Positions 1 through 8,603 of a stretch of 64,000 nucleotides of DNA are shown here, one piece after another. The stretch lies in assembly GCA_963745595.1 (NCBI GenBank), contig CAVUYB010000010.1:248001-312000 (forward strand), read 5' to 3'. Both the position numbers and the translations under genes were made by a program. The stretch's first letter is position 1, and each line of letters opens with the position of its first letter. The notes under the pieces are model-generated. The model did no database searches. It was not told where the DNA came from and was given only the letters and a program-made list of their open reading frames with translations. The DNA is from DASZUK01 sp963745595. Its GTDB lineage: Bacteria; Actinomycetota; Acidimicrobiia; Acidimicrobiales; RAAP-2.

Positions 1-8
1 TGGCCGGG

Positions 9-809
9 CTACCGGTTCTCGACGACGCGGTACCGCCGGGCGGCGAGCGACGGGTTCTTCGCCCGGACGTCGTCGAGCCGGTCGCGGTCGAGGTCGGCGG
101 TGATCAGGCCGTCCTGTTCGCCGAGGGCGGCGAGCGTCACGCCCATCGGGTCGACGATCATGCTGCGGCCCGAGCCGATCGGGCCGGCCTGGTCGGCGCC
201 GACGACGAAGACGGTGTTCTCGATCGCCCTCGCCCGTAGGAGCGTGGCCCAGTGGTCCTCCTTCAGCGGGCCGGCGGCCCACTGGGCGGGGACGAGCACG
301 ACGTCGGCGCCGGCGTCGACGAGGCGGCGGGTCGTTTCGGGGAAGCGGAGGTCGTAACAGGTCTGCGCGCCGACGCGCCGGCCGTCGACGACGAACGTCT
401 CGAGCTGGGCGGAATCGCCGGCCAGCACCCAGTCGGACTCGCGGTAACCGAACGCGTCGTAAAGATGGACCTTGCGGTAGCAGCCGGCGAGTGCCCCGCT
501 CGGGTCGACGGTAATCAGGGTGTTGTGGACCTTGAACGCATCGGGGATCGCCTCGACGATGCCGACGACGATCCACAGCTCGTGGCGAGCCGCCGCGGCG
601 GCGGCCCGTCGCACGAACGGACCGTCCAGCGGCTCCGCGTGCTCGACGAGGTCACGCCCCGGGCTGGCGACGCTGTACGACGTGTACTCCGGCAGGACGA
701 GGAGCCGGGCCCCGGCCCGGGCCGCCCGTTCGGCGAATTCGTCGACCGCGGCGGCGTTCTTCTCCGGGTCGGACCCGGGCGCGAACTGGGCGGCGGCGAC
801 GGTGACCAT
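9..809 (-). CDS. carbon-nitrogen hydrolase (nitrilase superfamily)
   Basis: 266 aa, the usual length for a single-domain nitrilase-superfamily amidase. The Glu-Lys-Cys triad is visible: E41 in LPEYTSY, K113 in YRKVHLYD and C151 in QTCYDLRFPE. The LYD and CYDLRFPE signatures resemble the deaminated-glutathione/omega-amidase branch, so hydrolysis of a small cytosolic amide is likely, but the substrate cannot be read from sequence. The ATG at 809 opens directly on the first beta strand (MVTVAAAQF), so the start is convincing. The gene is followed downstream by the window edge and preceded by an unrelated secreted-protein gene, so there is no operon evidence here. Confidence 0.9.
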   Translation of the reverse strand: MVTVAAAQFAPGSDPEKNAAAVDEFAERAARAGARLLVLPEYTSYSVASPGRDLVEHAEPLDGPFVRRAAAAAARHELWIVVGIVEAIPDAFKVHNTLITVDPSGALAGCYRKVHLYDAFGYRESDWVLAGDSAQLETFVVDGRRVGAQTCYDLRFPETTRRLVDAGADVVLVPAQWAAGPLKEDHWATLLRARAIENTVFVVGADQAGPIGSGRSMIVDPMGVTLAALGEQDGLITADLDRDRLDDVRAKNPSLAARRYRVVENR

Positions 810-890
810 CGACGCGTTCTACCAGACTGCCGTCGGCCAAGCCATCGCCGCGTCCCGGCCGTCCGTCACCTGCATCGAGATGCCCCAGGT

Positions 891-1617
891 CTACTGGGCC
901 ATGCCGACAACCGGCTTGTTCAGCGGCTGCCCGCCCATCGACCCCTGGAACGGGGCGTTGCCGAAGGCGAAGAGGCCGCCGTCGGAGGCGACCTCGTAGT
1001 AGCCGCCGTTCGGGGCCACCGTCATGCCCACGATGGGCTTGTTCAGTGGCTGGCCGCCCATCGACCCCCGGAAGGGAGCGCCGAAGGCGAAGAGGCCGCC
1101 GTCGGACGCGACCTCGTAGTAGCCGCCCGACGGAGTGGCCGCCATGCTCACGATGGGCTTGTTCAGTGGCTGGCCGCCCATCGACCCCTGGAACGGGGCG
1201 TTGCCGAAGGCGAAGAGGCCGCCGTCCGAGGCGACCTCGTAGTAGCCGCCGGTCGGGGCCACGGCGAGGCCAACGACCGGTTGGTTCAGTGGCTGGCCGC
1301 CCATGGACCCGTCGAACGTGGCGTCGCCGAAAGCGAAGAGGCCGCCGTCCGAGGCGACCTCGTAGTACCCCCGGCCATCGGGGGTGGGGGCCATGCCGAC
1401 GATGGGCTTGTTCAAGGGCTGGCCGCCCATCGACCCATAGAAGGCGGCGTCGCCGAAGGCGAAGATGCCGCCGTCCGCGGCGACCTCCCAGTACCCACCG
1501 CCGTCGGGGCTCATGGCCATGCCGACGATGGGCTGGTTCAAGGGCTTTCCGCCCATCGACCCGTAGAAGGCGGTGCCGAAGGCGAACAGCCCCCCGTCGG
1601 AGGCCACCTCGTCATAG
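891..1617 (-). repeat. six tandem coding repeats of about 117-123 bp
   Basis: The 3' third of the propeller gene consists of six near-identical in-frame units encoding the DGGLFAFG / GSMGGQPLN modules. Unit 1 (nearest the propeller) and unit 2 are the most divergent. Units 4 and 6 are nearly identical at the DNA level, so recombination or slippage could change copy number without breaking the frame. Confidence 0.85.
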
Positions 1618-3014
1618 CCCGACCGGGTCGCGGGGGCCGTCATCGAGAAGGCCGCCGGGCCGTTCTGACCGACGGCCACGCACTGGACACCCGGAAAGCA
1701 GCCGATACCTTCCACCGCGACGTCGGAGCCCCCCGAACCGTTCGGGGTCCAGTGGGGCACGGTGGCCTGCGCCCAGGTGGTCCCGTCCCAGTTGAGAACG
1801 AGGGGTTGCACTGTCCCTGTTGTTGTCGCTGTCGTCGCCGACGGATCGGGCGTCGTCGTCGCGCCACCGGCCACGCACGAGGTCGGCCCGAAGCAGTCCA
1901 CGGCGGTCAGAACGGAGGCGACCGCCGGGCTCGGCGTCTTCGCAGCCGACCAGGTGGAGCCGTTCCACTGCTCGACCACCGTCGTCAGCCCAGCGGTCGA
2001 CAGCTGCTCGCCCGCGGCCATGCAGAGGGTGGGAGTGGCGCAGGAGATGGCGTTCACCAGCACATACTGTGTCGGCCCGAGTGTCGCCACCGTCGTCGCC
2101 GTCCACGAGCTGCCGTTCCACTCGAGCGCGAACATGCCGATGGTCTGGTTGCCGCTGTCCGCCTGCCAGCCCCCGGCCATGCAGAAGATGGGGCTGGTGC
2201 ACGACACCGCCGTGGCCAGACGGAGGGTGGTGGCCGGCGAGGGCAGCTGGGTGACGGACCAGGTCGAACCGTTCCACTGCGCCACGACCGCTGTCACCCC
2301 CAGCGTCCCCGAGGTGTCGCTGGCGGTGTCGCCCACGGTCGTGCAGGAGGACGGGCTGGTGCACGACACCGAGGTCAAGACCGACCGGCCAGTCGTCGGC
2401 GGCGTCACGATCGACCAGGTCTGGCCGTTCCACTGTTCGACGAGCGGGGCCTCGTCTGTCGTGAGGGATGTCGCGGCTGTTGTCAGTGTCACTGTGCTTG
2501 TCGTTGTCGACGACTGCCCGCCGACGGCCAGGCAGAACGTCGCCGACGGGCAGGAGACCGAGGAGAGGTCGCTGTCGGGACTGGCGGTCGGGACCGGGAC
2601 GGCGGTGGCCGTCCAAGTCCCCCCGTGGAACACCGCGGCGATCGGCCGGACGGCGCTGCTCGTCGTATCCGACCCGACGGCGACGCAGTCGGTGGCGGCC
2701 CCGCAGGAGACGCTCCCGAATGTCGCTGTGCCGCCGCCCCCGAATGTCGGGGTCGGCACTGTGGACCACGGGCTCGGGGTCACCACCTCGGCCGACGAGC
2801 CGCGGCTGGACGGCCGGCGGACCAACCCGCCCTCTCGGAGGAGGCTGCGCAACGAGCCGTGCAGCCCGTCTGCGGCCAACAGCTGGCGAAGCTGCCCGGC
2901 CACCGGGCGACCGGCCGTGGTGGCCGCCCCAGCGCCGGCCTCGAAGGCGATCGGCCCGATCCCGGCCATGGTCAGGACAGCGGTCGTTCCGATCGCCAGG
3001 AACCGAAGCTTCAT
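891..3014 (-). CDS. secreted repeat protein: seven C-x(n)-C propeller-like repeats plus six GGLFAFG repeats
   Basis: 707 aa. It begins with a signal peptide (MKLRFLAIG, hydrophobic core, then AGAGAA), and GGAGAGG lies upstream of the ATG. Residues about 95-460 hold seven units of the form (V/I)xC-6-8-C-x-(A/V)-G followed by a QWNGSTW-like strand, suggesting a seven-bladed beta-propeller with one disulfide per blade. Residues about 467-707 hold six units of about 40 residues with the core DGGLFAFG, then GSMGG and PLN(K/Q)P(I/V)VGMA. Proteins with the second repeat type are common at the surface of Acidimicrobiia. There is no cell-wall sorting signal or C-terminal membrane segment, so it is probably secreted or non-covalently attached. 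Function is unknown; adhesion or glycan binding is a guess from architecture. Confidence 0.8.
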   Translation of the reverse strand: MKLRFLAIGTTAVLTMAGIGPIAFEAGAGAATTAGRPVAGQLRQLLAADGLHGSLRSLLREGGLVRRPSSRGSSAEVVTPSPWSTVPTPTFGGGGTATFGSVSCGAATDCVAVGSDTTSSAVRPIAAVFHGGTWTATAVPVPTASPDSDLSSVSCPSATFCLAVGGQSSTTTSTVTLTTAATSLTTDEAPLVEQWNGQTWSIVTPPTTGRSVLTSVSCTSPSSCTTVGDTASDTSGTLGVTAVVAQWNGSTWSVTQLPSPATTLRLATAVSCTSPIFCMAGGWQADSGNQTIGMFALEWNGSSWTATTVATLGPTQYVLVNAISCATPTLCMAAGEQLSTAGLTTVVEQWNGSTWSAAKTPSPAVASVLTAVDCFGPTSCVAGGATTTPDPSATTATTTGTVQPLVLNWDGTTWAQATVPHWTPNGSGGSDVAVEGIGCFPGVQCVAVGQNGPAAFSMTAPATRSGYDEVASDGGLFAFGTAFYGSMGGKPLNQPIVGMAMSPDGGGYWEVAADGGIFAFGDAAFYGSMGGQPLNKPIVGMAPTPDGRGYYEVASDGGLFAFGDATFDGSMGGQPLNQPVVGLAVAPTGGYYEVASDGGLFAFGNAPFQGSMGGQPLNKPIVSMAATPSGGYYEVASDGGLFAFGAPFRGSMGGQPLNKPIVGMTVAPNGGYYEVASDGGLFAFGNAPFQGSMGGQPLNKPVVGMAQ

Positions 3015-3112
3015 CTTGCCTCTCCTTCACTACGCCAGCCGCGGTCGGTGCGGAGGCCGCCGGCATCGTAGTTGATGCCTCAGTTCGGCAAACTCTTTCT
3101 TTGCGGTCGGCC

Positions 3113-3547
3113 TCAGGGGACACTGACCGTCCGCCACGCGACACCTTCCGCGTCGAGCACGTCAGGCAGGATTCCCCTCGCACTGCCGGACGACAGCCAG
3201 AGGACGGCGGCAAGGAGCCGCCCGACCGCGACGGCCTCGAGGTTCAACCAGTTGAGCGTCGGGTGTCGACTCGCGAGTCTCGCCATGGCGGGAACCGTCA
3301 GACGGGGGTCGGGCAGCGAGACGTCTTCACGCAGCTCGAGCAAGCTGAGGATCGCCTGCTCCTGTTCGCTCGTGCCGAGCTGTACGAACGGGCCGGAAAG
3401 GTGGCCACCGGCCCCGAGGACCGCAGCCCGACAGGCCCGGTAGTACCAGGAGGTCGTCGTGTGCAGCTCGACGTCCCGCATGGGAAAGCCAACCAAGAGC
3501 TCCTCGATCAGCAGACGATCGTCGAGGACTACGACCTCCGACGCCAA
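3113..3547 (-). CDS. putative PIN-like toxin of an AbrB-linked pair
   Basis: 144 aa. It starts with VVVLDDRLLIEELL, a first strand with acidic residues as in PIN-fold nucleases, followed by HTTTSWYYRACRA, a signature I associate with PilT/PIN-like proteins paired with AbrB-type antitoxins in actinobacteria. It begins 6 bp after the stop of an AbrB-fold gene on the same strand, the antitoxin-first order typical of type II toxin-antitoxin modules. The remaining PIN acidic residues cannot be placed with certainty. Assignment as a toxin therefore rests mainly on context. Confidence 0.55.
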   Translation of the reverse strand: MASEVVVLDDRLLIEELLVGFPMRDVELHTTTSWYYRACRAAVLGAGGHLSGPFVQLGTSEQEQAILSLLELREDVSLPDPRLTVPAMARLASRHPTLNWLNLEAVAVGRLLAAVLWLSSGSARGILPDVLDAEGVAWRTVSVP

Positions 3548-3553
3548 CGGCTT

Positions 3554-3823
3554 CTACTGATCGGCGAGGTCGGGGTCGTCAAGGGCCGACAGACCGGTGG
3601 CGTAGTGGTCCCGGAGCACCCGTCGCAGCTCCCGCCGGGCGACGTCGACGCCCCCGGGGACCACCAGGGCGGCATCACCAAGATCGATGAACGCGACTTC
3701 GCCACCGTCGTCGATCCCCCAGCGATGGCGGAGATCGGCCGGAAGGCTGGCCTGGCCTCGATGGGACACCTTGACGTTCGTCGCTGCGGGCACAGCTGCA
3801 TTGTAACAAGGTCCAAGGCACAA
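3554..3823 (-). CDS. AbrB/SpoVT-fold antitoxin
   Basis: 89 aa with a swapped-hairpin AbrB/MazE-type domain at about residues 15-60: NVKVSHRGQASLPADLRHRWG, then GDEV-like GGEVAFIDL and a closing strand. Such domains bind operator DNA as dimers and neutralise a partner toxin through the C-terminal tail (here residues 60-89). The first 12 residues (MCLGPCYNAAVP) are atypical and a later start is possible. The toxin-like gene follows after 6 bp. The pair lies just beyond the 3' end of comM. Confidence 0.7.
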   Translation of the reverse strand: MCLGPCYNAAVPAATNVKVSHRGQASLPADLRHRWGIDDGGEVAFIDLGDAALVVPGGVDVARRELRRVLRDHYATGLSALDDPDLADQ

Positions 3824-3905
3824 GGTATCGCTGGCGTCGTCGAGCTGACCTACGCCATCTCGCGCCCCGGCCGCGCCGCCGAGTGACCAGAGGATCTCGC
3901 CTTCC

Positions 3906-5207
3906 CTACCCGACCGCCGAGCCGACCCGGAGCACCAGCGCCTCGGCGACGTGGGCGGCGTCGACCGACGGCGACCACGCGCCGTAGAGATCGGCGATCG
4001 TCCGGGCCACCCGACGCACCCGGTGCAGGCCCCGCCCGCTCAACGTCCCGGTGCGGACGTGCCGGTCGAGCAGCGCGGCCGCTTCGCGGGTGAGCGGGGC
4101 CAGCCGGTCGAGCTCGGCCGACGGCAGCACCGCGTTGCACGCCACCCCGCGGTCGCGGGCCACCTGGCGGGCCCGGCCCACCCGCTCGGCCACCGCCGCG
4201 CTCGACTCCCCCGCCGCGCTCGACAGCAGTTCGCCCGGCTCCGGCCGGTGCAGCGGCACGACGAGATCGAACCGGTCGAGCAGCGGGCCGGACAGCCGGC
4301 GGGCGTAGCGGGCCCGGGCCGCCGGCGTGCACCGGCAGGAGCCCGGCGGCCCGCCGTCGCCGCACGGACACGGGTTCATCGCGCCGACGAGCACGAACCG
4401 GGCCGGCAGCGTCACCGTGCCCCTCGCCCGGCTGACCCGGACGACGCCCTCTTCCAGCGGCTGGCGGAGGGCGTCGAGCACCGCGGCCGGGAACTCTCCC
4501 ATTTCATCGAGGAAAAGAATGCCGTGGTGCGCCAGGCTGATCTCGCCCGGCCGCATCGACGCCGTCCCACCGCCGATCAGCGAGACCGCCGATGCGCCGT
4601 GGTGCGGCGCCCGGAACGGCGGCTCCGTGATCAGCCCACCCTCCGGCAGGACCAGCCCGGCCGCCGAGTGGACCCGGCTGACCTCGATCGCCTCGCTCCG
4701 GGAGAGCGGCGGCAGGATCCCCGGCAGTCGTTCGGCCAGCATCGTCTTGCCCGACCCCGGCGGCCCGACGAGCAGCAGGTGGTGGCCACCGGCCGCCGCC
4801 ACCTCGACCGCCCGTCGACCGACCCGTTGGCCCCGGACGTTGGCCAGGTCCAGACCAGCCGGTCGCGCCCGTTCCGGCGTCGCCACCGAGTGAGGTGGCG
4901 ACGGCCAGCCCTTGCGGCCGGCCAGCACGTCGACCAGCTGACCCAGGCCCGAGACCCCGTCGACCGCGCCGGGGCAGACCGCGGCGGCTTCCGCATAGTC
5001 GCACCGCGGCACGACCAGCGTGTGGCCGACGAGCGAGTCGGCCAGCGCGACGATGCCCGGCACGTGCCGGAGCGTGCCGTCCAGTCCGAGCTCGCCGACG
5101 AACGCCAGGCCGTCGAGCGCGCCGGCCGGGAGCACCCCCGTGGCGGCCAGCAACCCGACGGCGATCGGCAGGTCCAGCCCCGCCCCGCCCTTCCGCACCC
5201 CTGACGG
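3906..5207 (-). pseudogene. comM: comM (YifB-family Mg-chelatase-like AAA+ ATPase), C-terminal part, cut off by the integrated element
   Basis: This is the main body of ComM/YifB, a hexameric branch-migration ATPase used in natural transformation. Reading from the junction it continues SGVRKGGAGLDLPIAVGLLA, then the Lon-like domain, Walker A GPPGSGKTMLAERLPG, the sensor segment GAMNPCPCGD and the C-terminal Mg-chelatase domain. The open frame extends to an ATG at 5255, but the first 16 residues of that reading come from the element. The missing N-terminal part is on the same strand at 17993-18201. Joined across the CC core the two give NLAPSGVRKGG, the expected family sequence, so the break is a clean insertion. 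The dprA gene usually found next to comM is not here. Confidence 0.95.
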
Positions 5208-5228
5208 TACGACAATCGATCTTGGTAA
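5186..5228. other. attL of the comM element
   Basis: On the minus strand the element arm runs from TTACC (5228-5224) through 16 bases to CC (5207-5206), then comM resumes with GTCAGGGGTGCGG. The CC is the only sequence shared with attR at the in-frame junction and is the inferred crossover dinucleotide. The integrase start lies 23 bp away, the usual arrangement for large serine integrases. Confidence 0.8.
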
Positions 5229-5229
5229 T

Positions 5230-6756
5230 ATGATCGAGGTGGCTCGGGCCGGCATCTACTGCCGCATCTCTAGCGACCGAGACGAGACGGCTCTCGGCAT
5301 CGCACGGCAGGAGGAAGACTGCCTCCGGCTCTGCGCCGACAGGGAGTGGGAAGTCTTTCGGGTCTACCGGGACAACAACCGATCAGCATCCTCGGGCAAG
5401 GTTCGCCCCGCCTACGAGGAGATGTTGGACGACATTAAGGCCGGCCTCGTTACGGCCGTAGCCGTCTACGACCTTGATCGCCTCACGAGAAGACCGATCG
5501 AACTGGAAGAGTTCGTTACCGTCTGCGACCGAGCCGGCGTCTCGCAACTTGCGATGGTCAGCGGCACCGTCGACATGGGAACCGGCGATGGGCTTCTCGT
5601 GGCCCGCATCAAGGGCGCCGTTGCGGCCGAAGAGGCTCGGAAGACGGCTGAGCGAATCCGTCGCAAACACCAACAGTTGGCTGAAGATGGGCTCTACAGC
5701 GGCGGCGGGAGTCGGCCTTTCGGGTTTGATGAGGACGGCATCACGATCCGAGAGAAAGAGGCCGAGCTAATCAGAGACGCTGCCGAGCGGCTCCTCCAAG
5801 GTGCTTCGCTGTACTCCATCAGGAAGCTCTGGGAGGAGGCAGCAGTCCCTACCGCCACCGGACGTCCCTGGTCCGGGACGGTCATTAAGGCCATGCTCCT
5901 CCGACCTCGGATGGTCGGATTGCGCCAGCATCGAGGTACCTGGACATGGGACCGAAGGGCCGTCTGGCCCGCCATCCTCGACCGGACAACCTGGGAGCAA
6001 CTCCGACGCATCCTTACGGACCCGTCCCGTCGTCAGGCGCCGCCCTCACGCCGGTATCCGTTGAGGGGCATCTTGACCTGCGGCACATGCGGGTCTTACT
6101 TGACCTCGATGCCACGGCATGGGGGGAGGAACTACGGATGCCGCAAGGACTCCGGTGGTTGCGGACATGTTTTCATCTCGGCCGAACATGCCGAGAGTCA
6201 GGTCTTCAATCTTGTACTTCCCTTTGCTGACTCACCTGATCTCCTCCGCCTCGTTGAAAAGGAAGAGGAGTCCACCAGGCAACGAATACGTGACCTGGTC
6301 GCAGAAAACCTGACCGACCAGGCCATGATCCGTCAATTGACAGATGACTACGCAGATCGACTCTTGACGAGGGATCGACTCAAGAGGCAGACCGAGCGTC
6401 TGAACCATCGGGTGTCGCAACGAGAAGACGAGCTATCCCGCCTCCAAGGGCGCTCTGCTCTAGGTCGGGTCGGGGGAAGGGTTGAGGAGAACTGGGACAA
6501 CTTCTCGGCTGACGATCAACGGGCAATCCTCAGGAGTTTGATTTCTAAGGCGACCGTGGCACCCTCGGTTCATAGGGGGTCCAATATCTACGATCGCAAC
6601 AGACTAAGTATCTCCCTCCGCTACGACGCCATCCGAGACTCGGCAGCGGAGATCGTTGACTCGGACGGGGTTCGATATTTCATTCCTGGGGCTCGGGTCA
6701 AGCCAGGGCAAGTGATTCCATCTACAACAGATACACTGAAATACTATGGAGTGTAA
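5230..6756 (+). CDS. large serine integrase
   Basis: 508 aa from the ATG at 5230 (the open frame extends further upstream into comM, where it is meaningless). The resolvase-type catalytic domain is at about residues 5-150 with nucleophile S14 in YCRISSDRD and the conserved YDLDRLTRRP segment. The Recombinase domain follows at about 160-265 (SRPFGFDEDG onward). A zinc ribbon has C284, C287, C304 and C311, and there is a charged coiled coil at about 345-420. This is the full phiC31/Bxb1-type layout, which catalyses attP x attB integration and, with a directionality factor, excision. Position and orientation beside attL identify it as the recombinase that inserted the element into comM. Confidence 0.95.
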   Translation: MIEVARAGIYCRISSDRDETALGIARQEEDCLRLCADREWEVFRVYRDNNRSASSGKVRPAYEEMLDDIKAGLVTAVAVYDLDRLTRRPIELEEFVTVCDRAGVSQLAMVSGTVDMGTGDGLLVARIKGAVAAEEARKTAERIRRKHQQLAEDGLYSGGGSRPFGFDEDGITIREKEAELIRDAAERLLQGASLYSIRKLWEEAAVPTATGRPWSGTVIKAMLLRPRMVGLRQHRGTWTWDRRAVWPAILDRTTWEQLRRILTDPSRRQAPPSRRYPLRGILTCGTCGSYLTSMPRHGGRNYGCRKDSGGCGHVFISAEHAESQVFNLVLPFADSPDLLRLVEKEEESTRQRIRDLVAENLTDQAMIRQLTDDYADRLLTRDRLKRQTERLNHRVSQREDELSRLQGRSALGRVGGRVEENWDNFSADDQRAILRSLISKATVAPSVHRGSNIYDRNRLSISLRYDAIRDSAAEIVDSDGVRYFIPGARVKPGQVIPSTTDTLKYYGV

Positions 6757-6857
6757 GAGAAAGGGTGACGCCTCAAAAGGGGTTCCCCGGCGTACAACTG
6801 GATCAAATACCGTCGCCAACTCGGCCCTGTCGGTATCGCTGAGGACGCCTGGTCATT

Positions 6858-7772
6858 TCAGGTTGAAAGGCTCTCTTGATCCCCAGGCTTCTTTAGAGAT
6901 GCGAGCTGGTAATACATGAACCAGATCACCCCTCCTAGTCCCACAATGAACCCGACGATGACCCCAAGGGCCGGAAGGAGCCCACTAGGGGGTGGCACAA
7001 TGGCTAGCAGAGATAGCGGAAACGCAATCCCTACAACCGAAAATCCCAGGAGAGCAAAGATGCCCCATCCCACGCCCTTTGGCCTAGCGATTCGGTCCAG
7101 GTGGGCCTTCTTTAGGCTAACTTGGACGGCAAGGGCATTGGCTTGGGCGGTAAGCTCGTCCCGTAGATCAATGGCGGCGATTCGCTCCGAACGCTCCCAA
7201 GGTCTCGGAGATGGAAACGGCCTGATGGACGGAATGGCGAAGGGTGTCCTTTGGTGAAGCCGAAGCAGCTCATCGGAGACATCAGAGGGCACAGCCGCAT
7301 TGGTCAATACTTCCGTCATCGCCTCTAGGGAGAGTCGACCCTCAATCCCCCTCTCCGCCGTTTTGACGGCCGAAAGAGCCATTTTTACTTCGTTGGCAAG
7401 CTCAGACTGCCACCCCGGACGTTCGTCGTCATACGAACCGAGGGCCGGGAAATCTGCTTCATCTGCTGGCGGCTCTCCCTCACAAGCCACGTAAATCTCC
7501 ATCACAGTTTCCCGGAAAATGGACTTAGCGGTCGCACGGACCATCCCCGCTTGTATGTCCCTCCGGTCCTCTGCCAGTTTGAACAAAGCCAAGGTCTGCT
7601 CATATTCTCGGTTAACGGCCTGATGCTCGACCGAGAGTGCCACCAATCGACTGACCAAAAGACCTCCGATGATGGCCACGAGGGCGGCCGCAGACTGGGC
7701 AGCCGTCGAGTAGAGCCACTGCGGTCCTGTGCTCCCCCCGAGTATCACGGCAGTGGGATACCCGAGAGCCAT
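6858..7772 (-). CDS. membrane protein of unknown function (three TM segments), divergent partner of the proteasome-like gene
   Basis: 304 aa. One hydrophobic segment at about residues 22-43, a long charged, mostly helical region (about 45-230), then two adjacent membrane segments at about 233-258 and 263-289 and a short polar tail. No enzymatic motif is visible. The start at 7772 faces a proteasome-like hydrolase gene whose GTG lies 122 bp away, so both are probably transcribed from one divergent promoter region. The 3' end converges with the integrase. I do not recognise the family. The TM / soluble helical domain / TM pair layout would suit a membrane effector or sensor, which is inference. 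Confidence 0.6.
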   Translation of the reverse strand: MALGYPTAVILGGSTGPQWLYSTAAQSAAALVAIIGGLLVSRLVALSVEHQAVNREYEQTLALFKLAEDRRDIQAGMVRATAKSIFRETVMEIYVACEGEPPADEADFPALGSYDDERPGWQSELANEVKMALSAVKTAERGIEGRLSLEAMTEVLTNAAVPSDVSDELLRLHQRTPFAIPSIRPFPSPRPWERSERIAAIDLRDELTAQANALAVQVSLKKAHLDRIARPKGVGWGIFALLGFSVVGIAFPLSLLAIVPPPSGLLPALGVIVGFIVGLGGVIWFMYYQLASLKKPGDQESLST

Positions 7773-7894
7773 GGTTGTTTGTCGCAGCTACCTTCCGGAC
7801 GAATCTCAGATGTCCACATTCGTCTATATTGTCCAGGTCGAGTGGTCATAGTCCGACGAGGGCCAACCTGTCGGAGAGGAAGGGGGAGATCAGG

Positions 7895-8470
7895 GTGACG
7901 CTACTAGGTGCCGTACGTCAAGGCAGCAATTTCTTGATCGCCTCAGATGGCAAGCAGATGGTCACGGACAACCATAGTTGGGGAATGACCAGTGAACCAG
8001 TAGACAAGCTGCTCCGGATTGGAGACAGCGTCGTCTGGGGATACCAGGGGGCCATGGACATTGGGGAAGCCTTTAGGGAGTTTGTGGAGACCAGCGCTCC
8101 CTATCAGAGTTGGGATCAACTCGCCGAGGTCTGTGGACCAAGCCTGCGAACCCTCAACGACCTCCAGCCGGACCCGAGCCAACGGCGCCTTGGGACTGCT
8201 GCTCTGTTTGCTGGGTACCTCGGCGGTGTTGGAGCCATCCGGGTAATTGACAACTTTGGGTACGTCTCCAAACCCGAAGAATTCGCCTTCTACGGGTTCG
8301 GTCGCCTGGCCGCCGAAGTTGGCTGGGATGTCACCCGACGATGCGAGCCTCCTCCCCCGTTCCCAGACCGGTTTCGCATTGTGATGGAGTCGGCGATCGA
8401 CAACATCGAAGGGTTGGGGCCGCCTATATCAATGTGGAGTATTGATCCGACGGAGACTAAGCGTCCCTAG
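7895..8470 (+). CDS. proteasome-like N-terminal-nucleophile (Ntn) hydrolase
   Basis: 191 aa from the GTG at 7895, which has GGGGGAG 7-8 bases upstream. The open frame extends 40 codons further but without a better start. With this start the protein begins Met-Thr-Leu, so removal of Met exposes Thr1. The following pattern matches proteasome beta/HslV subunits: short strand, FLIASDGK with Asp at position 17, then KLLRIGDSV with Lys at position 37 (Lys33 in proteasomes, here with a four-residue insertion), then WGYQGAMDIGEAFREF like the AGGAADC helix. Thr1, Asp17 and Lys33 are the catalytic set of this superfamily. It is clearly diverged from housekeeping PrcB, HslV and Anbu, and no ATPase partner is adjacent. 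Assignment of fold is fairly strong; substrate and role are unknown. Confidence 0.7.
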   Translation: MTLLGAVRQGSNFLIASDGKQMVTDNHSWGMTSEPVDKLLRIGDSVVWGYQGAMDIGEAFREFVETSAPYQSWDQLAEVCGPSLRTLNDLQPDPSQRRLGTAALFAGYLGGVGAIRVIDNFGYVSKPEEFAFYGFGRLAAEVGWDVTRRCEPPPPFPDRFRIVMESAIDNIEGLGPPISMWSIDPTETKRP

Positions 8471-8603
8471 CATCATGCTCGCCCGAGCCGACTCGCTGCA
8501 TGTCCTGCCGGTGCGAACCGTAACGGCGTGGGCTCGGCCTCGCCAACAACGTACTGAGTTGTCATCGACGTCTAACTACCCACCTGCGAGAACGGCAAGT
8601 CGA

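Noticed and set aside
891..1617. CRISPR-like array
   Set aside because: The repeat units are about 120 bp, continuously coding and in frame with the propeller gene, with no unique spacers.
7775..7894. Forty-codon N-terminal extension of the proteasome-like protein
   Set aside because: No Shine-Dalgarno, low-complexity sequence, and it would bury the Thr that aligns with the catalytic nucleophile; a propeptide is possible but less likely than the GTG at 7895.
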